DNA of 64,000 nt, from contig NZ_FMUX01000010.1 of the NCBI RefSeq assembly GCF_900101345.1, positions 165,091 through 229,090 of the forward strand. Reading direction: 5' to 3'. The stretch's first letter is position 1; each line of letters begins with the position of its first letter. Positions 9,193 through 18,789 of this stretch are shown piece by piece. Under the pieces are notes generated by a model. It saw only the letters and a list, made by a program, of their open reading frames with translations. It was not told the DNA's origin and did not search any database. Source of the stretch: Desulfoluna spongiiphila (lineage in GTDB: Bacteria > Desulfobacterota > Desulfobacteria > Desulfobacterales > Desulfolunaceae). Position numbers and translations under genes: made by a program.

Positions 9193-9636
9193 TCAGTTCA
9201 CTTTCACCACCAGGACGGCCATGCCCTCCAGGGCCCGCACCAGTTTGATACTGGCGTCTCCCAGGACGAACTCCTCGGCCTTGCTCATGCGCTTGCGCCC
9301 GATCACCACCAGGGAAGGGTTGACCCGGCGGGCCTGATCGATGATGCCGTCGGCAATGGTGTCATAAGGTTCGGTGACCATCAAAAGGGTGATGTTCTGC
9401 GGGGGCACCCCCTTCTCCACGAACCGGTCCCTGGCCTGCTCCAGCACCTCCATGTAGCGGGCCGGCTGTTTTTTCATGTACTTCTGCCCCATGAGCGCCT
9501 CCCCGCCCGACTGCTTGCGGAACACATGGAGCAGGGTCACCTGCACACTCTCGGGGCACCAGGCCATGGCCAGAACATACTCCAGCACCGCCTTGGAGCT
9601 CATGGAATCACTCAGAGCAATCAACATGGAATCCAT
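9193..9636 (-). CDS. Universal stress protein, UspA family
   Basis: A small cytoplasmic UspA-fold protein (147 aa) of the kind that binds nucleotides or acts in stress resistance. It starts MDSMLIALSDS, and the C-terminal part has LVVIGRKRM followed by a small-residue stretch up to VLGDASIKLV, which resembles but does not exactly match the ATP-binding G-2x-G-9x-G(S/T) motif. The ATG at 9636 has GGAGG five bases upstream, so it is preferred to the GTG at 9642. It is the last gene of a three-gene operon with a kinase-like protein (19-25 bp gap) and a GAF protein. Confidence 0.87.
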   Translation of the reverse strand: MDSMLIALSDSMSSKAVLEYVLAMAWCPESVQVTLLHVFRKQSGGEALMGQKYMKKQPARYMEVLEQARDRFVEKGVPPQNITLLMVTEPYDTIADGIIDQARRVNPSLVVIGRKRMSKAEEFVLGDASIKLVRALEGMAVLVVKVN

Positions 9637-9661
9637 GCCCACCTCCGGTTGGTCTCATCCA

Positions 9662-10567
9662 TTAGAAAACAGAATAAAGGCAGCGAGTAACGTCTTCGAT
9701 CAGCTCGTCCGTGCTTTCGTAGTACACCTCACACCCCCGGGAAAAATGGAGCAGGATGTTGTTCAGGGACTTGGGGATGTACGGGTAAACCTTGCGCAGG
9801 TTCATCACCCGGTTCCCATCTAAAATCGACAGGTCCGTGGCCACCAGGGAGTCAAAGAGGTCGCCGTAGGTACGGGTGTCGTACTTGATCATGTGAAGGG
9901 TATGAAACCCTTTTCCGATGGCGTAAAGCAGGATATTTCCCATGCCGAAAATATCCAGCCCGAAGGGGTTCTCCGTGGCCTGGTAGTCGTAGTCGAAGTC
10001 GATCCAGGTGTAATTGCCCGACTCGTTGTCGATGATGATGTGGTCGTTTCTCACATCCCCGTGCCGGAACCCGTTCACATGAAGGTACCGCAAGGCCTCG
10101 AAGGCCTTGACCAGCCCCTTGAGGATCCCCGGGAGCACCTCTTCAAAGTAGGTCTGGTGGGGCATGTGCAGCCCCTCGATGTAAAAATAAAAATTTTTTC
10201 CCCGCACGACCTCAATGATCCGGACGCTGTTGTCCCGGTTGTCGTTGTACTCCACCCCCTGCATGAAGTAGGGGTGGTCCTTCACCAACTCCAGGATCTT
10301 TCCCTCCTTCACCGGGTCCCGGAAACACCGGATCTTCACCCCCCCCAGGGAGGTGACAAAGGTCTCGAAAAAAACCAGCTTCATCACCTTCCGCTCGCCG
10401 GTGGCCTCATCCACCACCCACTTCACCCACATCTTCGGGTCTTCCACGCCGAAGCGCCCTTCCCGGGCGTTTCCCGTGACCCGGTACTCCCTGCCACCCA
10501 CCGCCACGCGGTCTCCGATGTCAATGGACATGAAATCGGAGGTATCGGTTACCAGCCGCCCGGCCAC
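9662..10567 (-). CDS. Protein-kinase-like protein with variant DFG (DFD)
   Basis: A protein of 301 aa with eukaryotic-like kinase features. HVNGFRHGDVRNDHIIID resembles the HRD catalytic loop (here HGD, with the Asp and the Asn four residues on). YTWIDFDYDY takes the place of the DFG metal loop. VMKLVFFET may provide the ATP-anchoring Lys, and DIFGMGNILLYAIGKG matches the F-helix region. The first 40 residues resemble a small beta domain. The GTG start at 10567 follows an AAAGGG site and is only one base from the stop of the GAF gene, implying translational coupling. Substrate and true activity are unknown; a phosphotransferase of another class or a pseudokinase remains possible. Confidence 0.72.
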   Translation of the reverse strand: MAGRLVTDTSDFMSIDIGDRVAVGGREYRVTGNAREGRFGVEDPKMWVKWVVDEATGERKVMKLVFFETFVTSLGGVKIRCFRDPVKEGKILELVKDHPYFMQGVEYNDNRDNSVRIIEVVRGKNFYFYIEGLHMPHQTYFEEVLPGILKGLVKAFEALRYLHVNGFRHGDVRNDHIIIDNESGNYTWIDFDYDYQATENPFGLDIFGMGNILLYAIGKGFHTLHMIKYDTRTYGDLFDSLVATDLSILDGNRVMNLRKVYPYIPKSLNNILLHFSRGCEVYYESTDELIEDVTRCLYSVF

Positions 10568-10568
10568 C

Positions 10569-11132
10569 TTACAGCCCTTTGAGCTTTCGAAGGGGAAGGC
10601 TGCCCATGGCCACCTTCACTTCGTTTAAAAAATTCTGAAGCCCGTTGTTTTCGATCACCAGCCCATACTGCTCGGCCAGGACCGCCACACTCATGATATC
10701 GTCGTCGTGGAGGATCCAGTGCTCGGAGTTGTAGAGCTTTAGCAGCCCCAGGATGTTGTCGCTGCGCTTGATGGGCACCGACAGCATGGAGACGATGCCC
10801 TCTTTCTTTACGGCCTCCCTGTTCGTCACCCTCGAATCGTTGGCAAAGTCTTCGAAATAGACCCAGCGGCCCTGGGTAAACTCCCGGAACATATCGGAGA
10901 ACTCAGGCACCACGCGATTGTACTCCTCACTGAGCCCATGGCTGCAGACATTGAAGAGCTGCTTTTCCCGGTCATCAAAAAGAAGGATACTGGCCGCTTT
11001 GATCTCAAAGGAGATGCAGATGCTCTCCACCAGGTGGTGGCCCAGCATGGTGACGTCTTCATAACGGGAAATGGCATGGCTGATGGCCCGAAACTGCGGC
11101 AGACCGATCTTCCTTTCCGGTTCAAAGGTCAT
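10569..11132 (-). CDS. GAF-domain sensor protein
   Basis: A single GAF domain (about residues 20-170 of 187). The visible core is ASILLFDDREKQLFNVCSHG, VYFEDFANDSRVTNREAVKKEGI, SMLSVPIKRSDNILGLLKLYN and VAVLAEQYGLVIEN. GAF domains bind small molecules, cyclic nucleotides or chromophores; the ligand here is unknown. There is no output domain, so the signal is probably passed by contact to the kinase-like protein encoded next. A strong GGAGG site precedes the ATG at 11132. It is the first gene of the GAF / kinase / UspA operon. Confidence 0.85.
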   Translation of the reverse strand: MTFEPERKIGLPQFRAISHAISRYEDVTMLGHHLVESICISFEIKAASILLFDDREKQLFNVCSHGLSEEYNRVVPEFSDMFREFTQGRWVYFEDFANDSRVTNREAVKKEGIVSMLSVPIKRSDNILGLLKLYNSEHWILHDDDIMSVAVLAEQYGLVIENNGLQNFLNEVKVAMGSLPLRKLKGL

Positions 11133-11462
11133 GGAACCTCCTTAAAACGACGCCCACAAAAGGGGAGCCCATTCACTAAGGATGCGAGGTGCGGAACAAA
11201 ATCAGAAAATGGATGATATAACGGGTCTGTTGCGGTTGTCCGGTAGGGAATGGAAAGATGCAGGAAGGAGGGCACCGGACCCAGAAAGAGAAAAAAGCGT
11301 TTCCGAAAAACGGTCAATCCGGCGCCAAGGGACGCTCAGGTGACGCAAAGGGGAACGTGAGTAAAATGCTACTCCAGAATCCGCCGGGGAGTCAACACCC
11401 TTTTCAGCGGACAGCCCGTCCCCCTGCCCCCTTTTGGGAGGCAGTGTGCCTCCCAGGGGGAC
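11133..11462. other. 330-bp intergenic region
   Basis: This lies between the start of the GAF gene and the 3' end of the DUF6178 gene (both minus). It should hold the promoter of the GAF-kinase-USP operon, but I could not pick a clear -35/-10 pair. A hairpin at 11435-11455 is listed separately. Confidence 0.5.
11435..11455 (-). terminator. Hairpin past the DUF6178 gene
   Basis: A 9-bp perfect stem TGGGAGGCA / TGCCTCCCA has a 3-nt loop, extended by flanking C/G runs, within 30 bp of the stop at 11463. There is no long T tract on the minus strand, so it may be a weak terminator or only an mRNA 3' end structure. Confidence 0.5.
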
Positions 11463-13193
11463 CTAATCGGCCTGGGTCAGGAAAAGGTGGATAAAACGGG
11501 CATCTGCCTGGGCGGGGTCCAGGTGGGCGTATTCATCGGCAACCTCCCCAAAGAGGCGCTCCAGCCCTTCGGCCAGCCGCTCGCTGATCTCCACCCGGCT
11601 CAGCCCCGTCTCATCTGCAAGCCAGGCAAGGCAGTGGGCCTTGGCCTCGTCCGAGATGTGCCGCGTCTCCCCTTCGCCGGCCCAGATCCCGGCCAAAAGG
11701 CGCTTCACCTGAGCAAGGGTCAGGAGCCCCTGGTGGCCCGCGTCTCCCAGCCATGCCGGCGCCCACAGGGTAAGCAGCAGGCTCTTGAGGGTAAAGTTGG
11801 GGCCCTTGAAGGGCTCGGGGTCCGGGTCCAGCAGGCTGAGCACGGCGTCGATGCCCATGACATCGGCCATCACCGTTTCCGTTGCCTCGATATCGGCCAG
11901 GCTCTCGAATTCCCGGTAAAGGGACCCGCTCTTGTAGTTGTCAAAATAAAGGGGCCGGTTGAGGAGCAGGCCCCCTGCAACCCCCATCCACGCCTCGCCC
12001 AGAAGGGAGAGGGGCAAGCCGCGCCCTAAGAGCCAGCTCTCTTTGCGCCAGCGGTCGGCCTTGAACTTGAGGCCCATGGCCAGGCCGTATCCCACCCGGA
12101 AAATCTCTTCAAGACCCGCCTCGGTGAGCCACGCCCCAAGCCCCTTGTCCTCCTCGGCATCCCGGTTCAAGGCTTCAAGGCCAAGGGAAATATACCCGCA
12201 GACCTTCTTCACAACCGAAGAGAGCTCGGCGCGCTCCCGCACCGGTTTCTGGTCGGCGGCAATGACCCGGTTGCACAACACGGCAAATTCCATCTGAAGG
12301 GCAGAAAGAAGCGCCCCGTCGTCCAGCCCCGCCAGGGCGTCGGAAAAAAGGGAGCCTTCCAGGACCACCCCGGTGTGGGCATGGGGAACCACGGTGGCCG
12401 CGTCCAGGGGCGGCGTCTTGCGGAGCCCCTTGTGCAGGTCGTCCGGCCCCAGGGGAGCATAGACCCCCAAGGCTTCGTCAAAGGGCAGGAACCCTTTCTC
12501 GGAAAGCCGGACGTTGCGCAGGCGATAGCTCTCCTCCTCCACCTCGGCGGAAAGAACGCTCATGGCCTCCAGCATCACGCTCTGGAACCGGGGGTTGTCT
12601 CCTTTGGAGAGGGTCTGGAGAAGGGAAAACACCACGTCGTTGCGATCGTCCGGGTGGATATAGGGAACGCCCTCCTCCACCGGCTCGTCCGCAACCTCAC
12701 GGTGCTTGATGTAAAACCAGTCGTCAAAGGTGAACCAGCCGGGCCCGAACTCGGACGGATCCTCGTTTTTCTCCCGGACCCTCACCTCGATATGGCGGGC
12801 CAGGTAGTCTTCGAAAAAGGCGGTGTGTTCCACCAGCATCCAGTTGACACACCGCCTGGGATCGGCCTTGAGGAGCAGGTCGAACCACCGGGTCAGGCCG
12901 TCCACATCCAGAAGGTCCCGCTGCCACACCTCCACATCGACAAAGTACTCCCACTGCTCGGAGGAGGCCACGGCCAGAACGGGCAGCGCGTCCTCCACCC
13001 CAATGTCGTTGACAAGGAAGTAGAGGTCCTGATGGGGAAACGACTGCACCAGGGCCGCAGGGGTCGGGTCGCTGATAATGGCGTCCAGCGCCTTCTCCGG
13101 CTCCATGCCCATGATTTTCAGGCGGCGCTCATAACGCGCCGCGTCTGCAGGAGAGAGGCTCCCGTTCAATTCCATTTTCTCTTCAAGATTCAT
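11463..13193 (-). CDS. DUF6178 family protein (576 aa)
   Basis: A protein of unknown function resembling DUF6178 proteins, which are found mainly in Desulfobacterota. It is almost wholly helical and acidic, with no signal peptide, membrane segment or catalytic motif visible. Typical stretches are FPHQDLYFLVNDIGVEDALPVL, EQWEYFVDVEVWQRDLLDV, CVNWMLVEHTAFFEDYL and GPGWFTFDDWFYIKHRE, from about residue 50 to 190. GAGGAAA seven bases before the ATG supports the start. It is probably a cytoplasmic scaffold or regulator. No neighbour gives it a role. Confidence 0.8.
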   Translation of the reverse strand: MNLEEKMELNGSLSPADAARYERRLKIMGMEPEKALDAIISDPTPAALVQSFPHQDLYFLVNDIGVEDALPVLAVASSEQWEYFVDVEVWQRDLLDVDGLTRWFDLLLKADPRRCVNWMLVEHTAFFEDYLARHIEVRVREKNEDPSEFGPGWFTFDDWFYIKHREVADEPVEEGVPYIHPDDRNDVVFSLLQTLSKGDNPRFQSVMLEAMSVLSAEVEEESYRLRNVRLSEKGFLPFDEALGVYAPLGPDDLHKGLRKTPPLDAATVVPHAHTGVVLEGSLFSDALAGLDDGALLSALQMEFAVLCNRVIAADQKPVRERAELSSVVKKVCGYISLGLEALNRDAEEDKGLGAWLTEAGLEEIFRVGYGLAMGLKFKADRWRKESWLLGRGLPLSLLGEAWMGVAGGLLLNRPLYFDNYKSGSLYREFESLADIEATETVMADVMGIDAVLSLLDPDPEPFKGPNFTLKSLLLTLWAPAWLGDAGHQGLLTLAQVKRLLAGIWAGEGETRHISDEAKAHCLAWLADETGLSRVEISERLAEGLERLFGEVADEYAHLDPAQADARFIHLFLTQAD

Positions 13194-13390
13194 CTGTTTT
13201 CCTCATATGGCATGGACCGACCTGCTCGCACAGCGCCAGGTCTGTAAGGGATCGATAAAAAATACTCCCGGAGATGCGTCACATCCCAGGGGCCGGGAGA
13301 GCCCCGAAGCACACCCGCCCTCATCTGTGGGCCACCTAAAGTAATGCCGGTCTCCCGCTCTGTCAAAAAACCGGTGTCCCTTACCAGGGG

Positions 13391-15112
13391 CTACGGCCTC
13401 CAAAGACGGGAAATGACATACCCGATGACAAGGGCCAGGGAGACCAGAAGCCCCGCCTGAACGAACTTGAGGAACATAAGGCTCCCCATGCCGAAGCAGA
13501 AGGCATACACCCCAATGGCCCCCATCCCCCAGAGCAGGCAGGCCCGCCCGAAGTTGGGGCGCCACGCAATGTCGGGGTATTTTCTGTAAATAGGGCCCCA
13601 GAAGGCGGGAAAGGGCTTCACCCGCTCGCAAAAGGCCACAAGGTGCGCCTCGTCATCCGGCTCCGTCATGAAGCAGACCACCACCCAGCTGACGGTGCAG
13701 ATCCCCACCACGATCAGAAACCGGTACTCCCACCGGATATGGGGAATGGCATCCCAATACCCAAGGGCCTTGCCAAACTTGGGGGACAGCAAGGTGCTGG
13801 TGAGCCCCGATGCGGTAAGGGCTGTGATCTCCGCCCAGGCGTTGACCCGCCACCAGAACCATCGGATCACGATGACGATGCCGTACCCGGCTGTGATCAT
13901 GGACATATAATACCAGGCATCGGCCACGGAATCGAGGTTATAGGCCACCAGCACCGCCACAAGGAGCATCAGCACCGTACTCACCTGGGAGGCACGCACA
14001 TAGTGTTTCTCGGAGGCCCCCTTGACCATGAACCGGCGGTAGATGTCGTTGACCATGTACGAGGCGCCGTAGTTGATGTGGGTGTCCACCGTGGACATGA
14101 AGGCCGCCATGAGAGAGGCCATCATCAGCCCCAGCACCCCGGAAGGTAGCAGGGTGGTCAGCAGCATGGCATAGCCCGTCTCAGGGCTTGCGGCATCGGG
14201 AAAGGCGATGAGGGACACCATGGCGGCAAAAATCATGGGCCAGTAGTTGAACCCGAAGGCCAGCACCGCAAAAAAAAGGGTGGCCTTGGAGGCATCCTGC
14301 TCGCTTTTTGAGGCGATGATCCGCTGGGTGATGGCAGGGGGCGGGTTGCCCCACCACTTCAGGGTCATGAACACCACAAAGGTGACAAAAAACGGGGTCC
14401 CCACCTCCGGGAGGAAGGAGAGGCGAAGCCCGGCGTCTGCGGCGCCGTATTTTTCCGTGAACCCGGCCACCACCTGGTCGATGCCGCCGATGTACCGCCA
14501 GGCATAAAAGGCCAGGAGAAAGGAGCCCACGCTCCCGATAACAAACTGGATAAAGTCGGTGGCGGCAATCCCCCAGAGCCCGCTCATGGCCGTGTAGATC
14601 AAGGTGAAGAGCAGAAGCACGAAGAGCAAAAGATCCCGGTTGGCCCCCGGGACCACCACCTCGGAGAGGGTCCACACCGCCTTTAAAATCCATCCCAGGG
14701 TAATGGCGTTGGCAAACACCCCGAAGTAGAGCCCTTTAAAGGCCCTGAGCACCGCAGCCTGGGGCCCGGAGTACCGCAGCTCGATGAGCTCTGCCGTGGT
14801 GATGATGCGCGAGCGTCGCAACATGGCCGAAAAGAGAAAGGCGCCCAGGGTCCCTGCGCCGCCCAGGACGAAGGACCAGGCAAACCACACCCCCGGGATG
14901 CCGTTTTCGGCCACCAGGCCGGTGATGCCCAAAGGGGTGTCGATGGCAAAGGCCGAGGCCACCATGGAGACCCCGGCCAGCCACCAGGGAAAAGAACGGC
15001 CCGAGACAAAATAATCATCCACGCTCTTAAGGGCCCGACGTGAAAAATAGAGGCCCAGAGCCACGCTGAAAAACAGATAGCCCCCGACAATCGCCCAATC
15101 CAGCTGGGTCAT
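13391..15112 (-). CDS. Sodium:solute symporter (SSS family)
   Basis: A Na+-coupled secondary transporter with about 13-14 transmembrane helices over 573 aa. Family marks are SRRALKSVDDYFVSGRSFPWW near the first loop, GSVGSFLLAFYAW, and the core segment LMASLMAAFMSTVDTHINYGASYMVND, where SSS proteins bind Na+. GGAGGTG four bases before the ATG at 15112 fixes the start, so the upstream extension to 15205 is rejected. The substrate is unknown. It is a single gene between DUF6178 and pckG. Confidence 0.93.
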   Translation of the reverse strand: MTQLDWAIVGGYLFFSVALGLYFSRRALKSVDDYFVSGRSFPWWLAGVSMVASAFAIDTPLGITGLVAENGIPGVWFAWSFVLGGAGTLGAFLFSAMLRRSRIITTAELIELRYSGPQAAVLRAFKGLYFGVFANAITLGWILKAVWTLSEVVVPGANRDLLLFVLLLFTLIYTAMSGLWGIAATDFIQFVIGSVGSFLLAFYAWRYIGGIDQVVAGFTEKYGAADAGLRLSFLPEVGTPFFVTFVVFMTLKWWGNPPPAITQRIIASKSEQDASKATLFFAVLAFGFNYWPMIFAAMVSLIAFPDAASPETGYAMLLTTLLPSGVLGLMMASLMAAFMSTVDTHINYGASYMVNDIYRRFMVKGASEKHYVRASQVSTVLMLLVAVLVAYNLDSVADAWYYMSMITAGYGIVIVIRWFWWRVNAWAEITALTASGLTSTLLSPKFGKALGYWDAIPHIRWEYRFLIVVGICTVSWVVVCFMTEPDDEAHLVAFCERVKPFPAFWGPIYRKYPDIAWRPNFGRACLLWGMGAIGVYAFCFGMGSLMFLKFVQAGLLVSLALVIGYVISRLWRP

Positions 15113-15249
15113 AACACCTCCGTATGCAGTTGATAACAGTTCAGTCCCCACCCATATCAGACTTGGGGTAACGTGGCACGTGATTCCGGCAACGCGGGCT
15201 CGCACATGCTGAAGGGGTCACCCGGCAGGGCTGCAGCCCCCACAAAAAA

Positions 15250-15284
15250 ACGGCCCCACCCGGAACATGTCCGAGCGGGGCCGT
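15250..15284 (-). terminator. Terminator of pckG
   Basis: On the minus strand ACGGCCCC pairs with GGGGCCGT with an inner CGGA/TCCG helix, followed by seven T. It is about 33 bp past the pckG stop. Confidence 0.87.
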
Positions 15285-15316
15285 CGTCATCTTAAACTCA
15301 CACAAAAAAGAAAACC

Positions 15317-17272
15317 CTAGGCGGCGGTTTTCTCCTTGAGCGCTTCGGGGCTCACAACGGAACCGAAGCTCTCTTTGAGGGACTCAAGCCCTTTTTTCTG
15401 CTCCTTCAGAACCTCGAAGAAACGGGCGGGGATGTCCTCTTCCTTGCCGTAGGCTTCGTTCTGCAGGTCGATACGGGCCATGATGTTGTCCACGTAAAGG
15501 GAGAACTGCTTGGTGTAGAGGTCCATGGGGTAGGGCTTGTCCAGAATATCGGCGAACAATGCCTTCAGGTCCTCGTACTCGGGGATGATGCCGATGGGGG
15601 TCTCGATGCCGCCCACCTCGCCGTTGAAACGGCGCTCAAGCCATGAGAGCCAGACCTTTACGTCCCGCTTCTCGCCCAGGAGCTTGGTGGACTCGCCGCC
15701 ACGCGCCTTGTGGGTCAAAAAGTAGTTGAGACCGGCCATGAGGGGCCGCTTGCCGTCTGCGATGCGCTCGTTGGCCCAGAAGGTAAACTGCGCATCCATG
15801 TACTCGCCCAGGGCGCCGGGGATGAAAGGAGCGTTGGCCCAGGGGGCACGTTTCACACCCGTGGCTCCCACTTCGGTGGCGGTGGCGGCGGAGACGATGC
15901 AGGCGCCGATGGCCACACCGTGGTCGGAGTTCTTGGCAACCCATACGGGAGGCATGGTGTCGGCATCGCGACCGGAATAGGTGATGACGCTGGTCTCAAC
16001 GCCGTTGGGGTCTTCGGAAGAGGGAGAGTAGTTGGCCAGGGAGCTGGCCACCAGGGTGGCACGGGAGTTGGGATGGGAGACAGGAACGGGCTTGCCCTTC
16101 TCATCCACCATGCCTGCTTTCCACTCGCCCTGGAAGTTGCGGCCGCTGACAGGTGCCTCTTCGCCGTTGCCGGTCCACTGGGGCTTGCCGTTTTCGTCGA
16201 TGAGGACGTTGGACCAGATCACCTCGGTGCCCTCTTCGCGGAGCAGGGGCATCAGGCCGGGATCCCCTTCCTGGTTCACGTCTTCCACGATGCCGAAGAT
16301 TCCGCTTTCCGGGTTGATGCTGCGGACGGTGCCGTCTTCGGCAATCCACATCTGGGCCAGGTCGTCCCCCACAAAGTGGTGACCGGCCATGGCCGTGGTG
16401 GTCTTGCCGCAACCGCTGGGGGCGGCACCCGCAAACCAGGTGGTCCGCTTGCCGGGGCCTTCGATGCCCGTGATGAACATGTGCTCGGAGAGCTCATTGC
16501 CACGGTTCTTTACCGCCTTGTCCACGGAGAAACGGTGGTTGCCCTTCTTCATCAGAAGGGTGTTGCCCGCGTAGGTGCAGTTGATGGAGTAGGTGGTCTG
16601 GTCGTTGCGGTCCATGTAAACACGGGCGTTGGGGAGGTCTTCGGAGCGGTTCAGGCCCTGGGAGTGGAGGTTGGTGTAGAAGTACCCCAGGCGATCCACC
16701 TCGTTGTCGAAATCGTTGAAACGGTTTCGATAGAGCATCTCCGCGCTGTGGGCCACATAAAAGGAGCTGGTGATCTGAAGGGAGGGGTTGGAGCCCAAAG
16801 CCCCCACGGGACCACGCATGTAAAGACCGACGATCATGGTCATGCCCTTCATGATCCCGCCCATCTTCGCCTTGACGTCGGCAAGGCCCTCGGTGCGATC
16901 GATGCGGTTGGCAAGGGAGCTTACCTTTTCATCCGGCTCGGCCAGGTAGAAGGTGCGGTCGGTGATGCGGCCCTGCTCCTCCTTGAGCTCGAAATGGATG
17001 GTGTGGTTCGGCATGGGGAGAGATTCCTCTTCCCCGTTGGCCAGGGCGCCCTCGCGCACAGCCTGTCCGTCCGCCTCGGATCCGGTGTTGATGAAAATGC
17101 TGTCCGGCGTGCAGAGTTTCGCAGCGTTGGCGATGGTCTTCACCACCTCCTCGGTGCGAATCTGTTTAAGTTTCGCCAGGGTCTCAGCGTCCATGCGAGC
17201 CTCGAGAAAGGCCACGGCCTCCTCAAGCGTCTCGATCCCCCCAATCATCTCTTTTGTCTGTGCCATGTTCAT
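15317..17272 (-). CDS. pckG: Phosphoenolpyruvate carboxykinase (GTP)
   Basis: It interconverts oxaloacetate + GTP and PEP + CO2 + GDP, in gluconeogenesis or anaplerosis. GTP-type features are the P-loop GAAPSGCGKTTTAM, YSINCTYAGNTLLMKKGNH, HMFITGIEGPGKRTTWF and the FPxxxxSR-like PHTI/NARV regions near the PEP site. The ATG at 17272 or the ATG two codons later (17266) could start it; both have AGGA five bases upstream. At 651 aa it is slightly longer than the usual 600-620. It is a lone gene with its own terminator. Confidence 0.96.
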   Translation of the reverse strand: MNMAQTKEMIGGIETLEEAVAFLEARMDAETLAKLKQIRTEEVVKTIANAAKLCTPDSIFINTGSEADGQAVREGALANGEEESLPMPNHTIHFELKEEQGRITDRTFYLAEPDEKVSSLANRIDRTEGLADVKAKMGGIMKGMTMIVGLYMRGPVGALGSNPSLQITSSFYVAHSAEMLYRNRFNDFDNEVDRLGYFYTNLHSQGLNRSEDLPNARVYMDRNDQTTYSINCTYAGNTLLMKKGNHRFSVDKAVKNRGNELSEHMFITGIEGPGKRTTWFAGAAPSGCGKTTTAMAGHHFVGDDLAQMWIAEDGTVRSINPESGIFGIVEDVNQEGDPGLMPLLREEGTEVIWSNVLIDENGKPQWTGNGEEAPVSGRNFQGEWKAGMVDEKGKPVPVSHPNSRATLVASSLANYSPSSEDPNGVETSVITYSGRDADTMPPVWVAKNSDHGVAIGACIVSAATATEVGATGVKRAPWANAPFIPGALGEYMDAQFTFWANERIADGKRPLMAGLNYFLTHKARGGESTKLLGEKRDVKVWLSWLERRFNGEVGGIETPIGIIPEYEDLKALFADILDKPYPMDLYTKQFSLYVDNIMARIDLQNEAYGKEEDIPARFFEVLKEQKKGLESLKESFGSVVSPEALKEKTAA

Positions 17273-17632
17273 CCTGATCCTGAAAGTGTGATGACAACTC
17301 GAAGCCTCTTCGTCGCCGGGCAATACTTCACACCCGACCTTCTCATGCGCCCTTGTGCCGCAACCCCATGCGGATAATAAAGGCCTGAGAGGCTATCTTC
17401 GAGTCCTCATACGTTGGAATGTGAATACATCTTTAAAATGTGCGCGTTCTGTATTTTCTTCACCGGGGGCGGCAAACAACAACAGGTCACAAGGCCCCGA
17501 AACACCCCCCGGGCGAATCCGTGGCACCCGCCTTGTCCCTTATTCCGCATGCGCGAAAAAAGGAAAAAACGGCCCACCCTTCACCCGCGGGTTCAACGTT
17601 GTCCGGGCCATGTGTGCATCAGGGCCTGATCA
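17273..17632. other. 360-bp intergenic region upstream of pckG
   Basis: The region from the pckG start to the 3' end of rdgB is expected to carry the pckG promoter on the minus strand. I saw no repeat-family copy, RNA gene or conserved ORF in it. Confidence 0.45.
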
Positions 17633-18280
17633 TCACCCCTTGCACTCAAACCGCTCCTGCATCGGCGTGTGCATGTCGATCCAGGTCAGCACCTTGTCAA
17701 ATTCGTCTGCCACCTCTTTCAAAGCCCGGCCCCTGTGGCTGATCTCCCCTTTCTCTTCCATGGTCAGCTCCGCAAAGGTTTTCCCTTTGTCGGGGCAGTA
17801 GAAGAGCGGGTCGTAGCCAAAGCCGCCCTCACCGGAAGGCGCCTGGGCAATCACCCCGTCGCAGCGGCCTTCGTAGGTCAGAGCCTGCCCTGTGGGCATG
17901 GCGATGGAGAGAACACACTGAAACGCCGCCCTGCGATCCTCAACACCAGCCATCTGTTCCAGAAGCTTGGCGTTATTGGCTGCGTCATCGGCATCCTCTC
18001 CGGCATATCGGGCCGAATAGACCCCGGGCTCACCATTCAGGGCCTCCACCACCAGCCCCGAATCATCGGCAATGGCGGGGAAACCCAGAACACGAGCCGT
18101 AAAACTCGCCTTCTTATAGGCGTTGTCATCAAACGTGTCACCGTCCTCAACCACCTCGGCAATGGGCCCGAAGTCATCAAGGTTTTTAAGCGTTACCGGA
18201 AATCCTGAAAGCAGGGCCCGGATCTCTTCGGTCTTTCCTTTGTTCCGTGTGGCCAAAACAAGTATGACGGACTTATCCAT
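17633..18280 (-). CDS. rdgB: dITP/XTP pyrophosphatase (RdgB/HAM1)
   Basis: It hydrolyses dITP, ITP and XTP to monophosphates, keeping non-canonical purines out of nucleic acids. The 215-aa product has VLATRNKGKTEEIRALL at its N terminus, then IADDSGLVVEALNGEPGVYSARYAG, FQCVLSIAM, EGGFGYDPLFYC and FAELTMEEKGEISHRGRAL, covering the substrate and Mg2+ sites. The ATG at 18280 is preferred; a GTG 12 bases earlier lies too close to the GGAAGG site. It stands alone, divergent from iorA. Confidence 0.95.
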   Translation of the reverse strand: MDKSVILVLATRNKGKTEEIRALLSGFPVTLKNLDDFGPIAEVVEDGDTFDDNAYKKASFTARVLGFPAIADDSGLVVEALNGEPGVYSARYAGEDADDAANNAKLLEQMAGVEDRRAAFQCVLSIAMPTGQALTYEGRCDGVIAQAPSGEGGFGYDPLFYCPDKGKTFAELTMEEKGEISHRGRALKEVADEFDKVLTWIDMHTPMQERFECKG

Positions 18281-18789
18281 GGAGCGTACCACCCTTCCCA
18301 GGCAACGGCGCTGGCCTTAAAACGGCGACACCGTTGCGTAAATATATGTTGACGGGCATCGCAAGCATCTGTTCCTTTAGAAAAAACAACGCCAAACGGC
18401 CCGATCTTAAACAATTTACACTTTCTATTAATGTATAAACCAAGGGCTTGTAAAGGCTTTTGGGGCATGAGATGCCAAGGTTTTCCAAGCCGAACATTTC
18501 CGCACTTTTTTACCTCTCCAAACGAACATCTTGTTCATTTTCGAACCGCCTTTTCAGCCCATCTGCACCGAAAAGAACACCGCCCAAATAGAGGGTGCCT
18601 CCATACTACAAAAAAAACATGCCAAAAAGCCCTCTTTTTATTGCGGCGGGTGATATTCAGGCCGCTCCATTCACCCGATTTACCCGGATCCGATCCCCCG
18701 AGCCCTTGACATTCGGGGCTATCACGTCTAAAAAAATGAAGATTTAACTTTAACGAGAACGTCAACACCCATCCATAAGGAATTTTGCC
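18281..18789. other. 509-bp intergenic region between rdgB and iorA
   Basis: A divergent spacer containing the iorA promoter (listed separately) and presumably the rdgB promoter in the AT-rich part around 18330-18440. No ORF or RNA gene recognised. Confidence 0.5.
18706..18734 (+). promoter_or_regulatory. Sigma-70-type promoter for iorAB
   Basis: A perfect -35 TTGACA (18706-18711), 17-bp spacer and -10-like TAAAAA (18729-18734), about 55 bp before the iorA ATG. Confidence 0.6.

Noticed and set aside
15710..17377. 555-aa open frame on the plus strand
   Set aside because: It mirrors pckG. The conserved GTP-PEPCK motifs are on the other strand.
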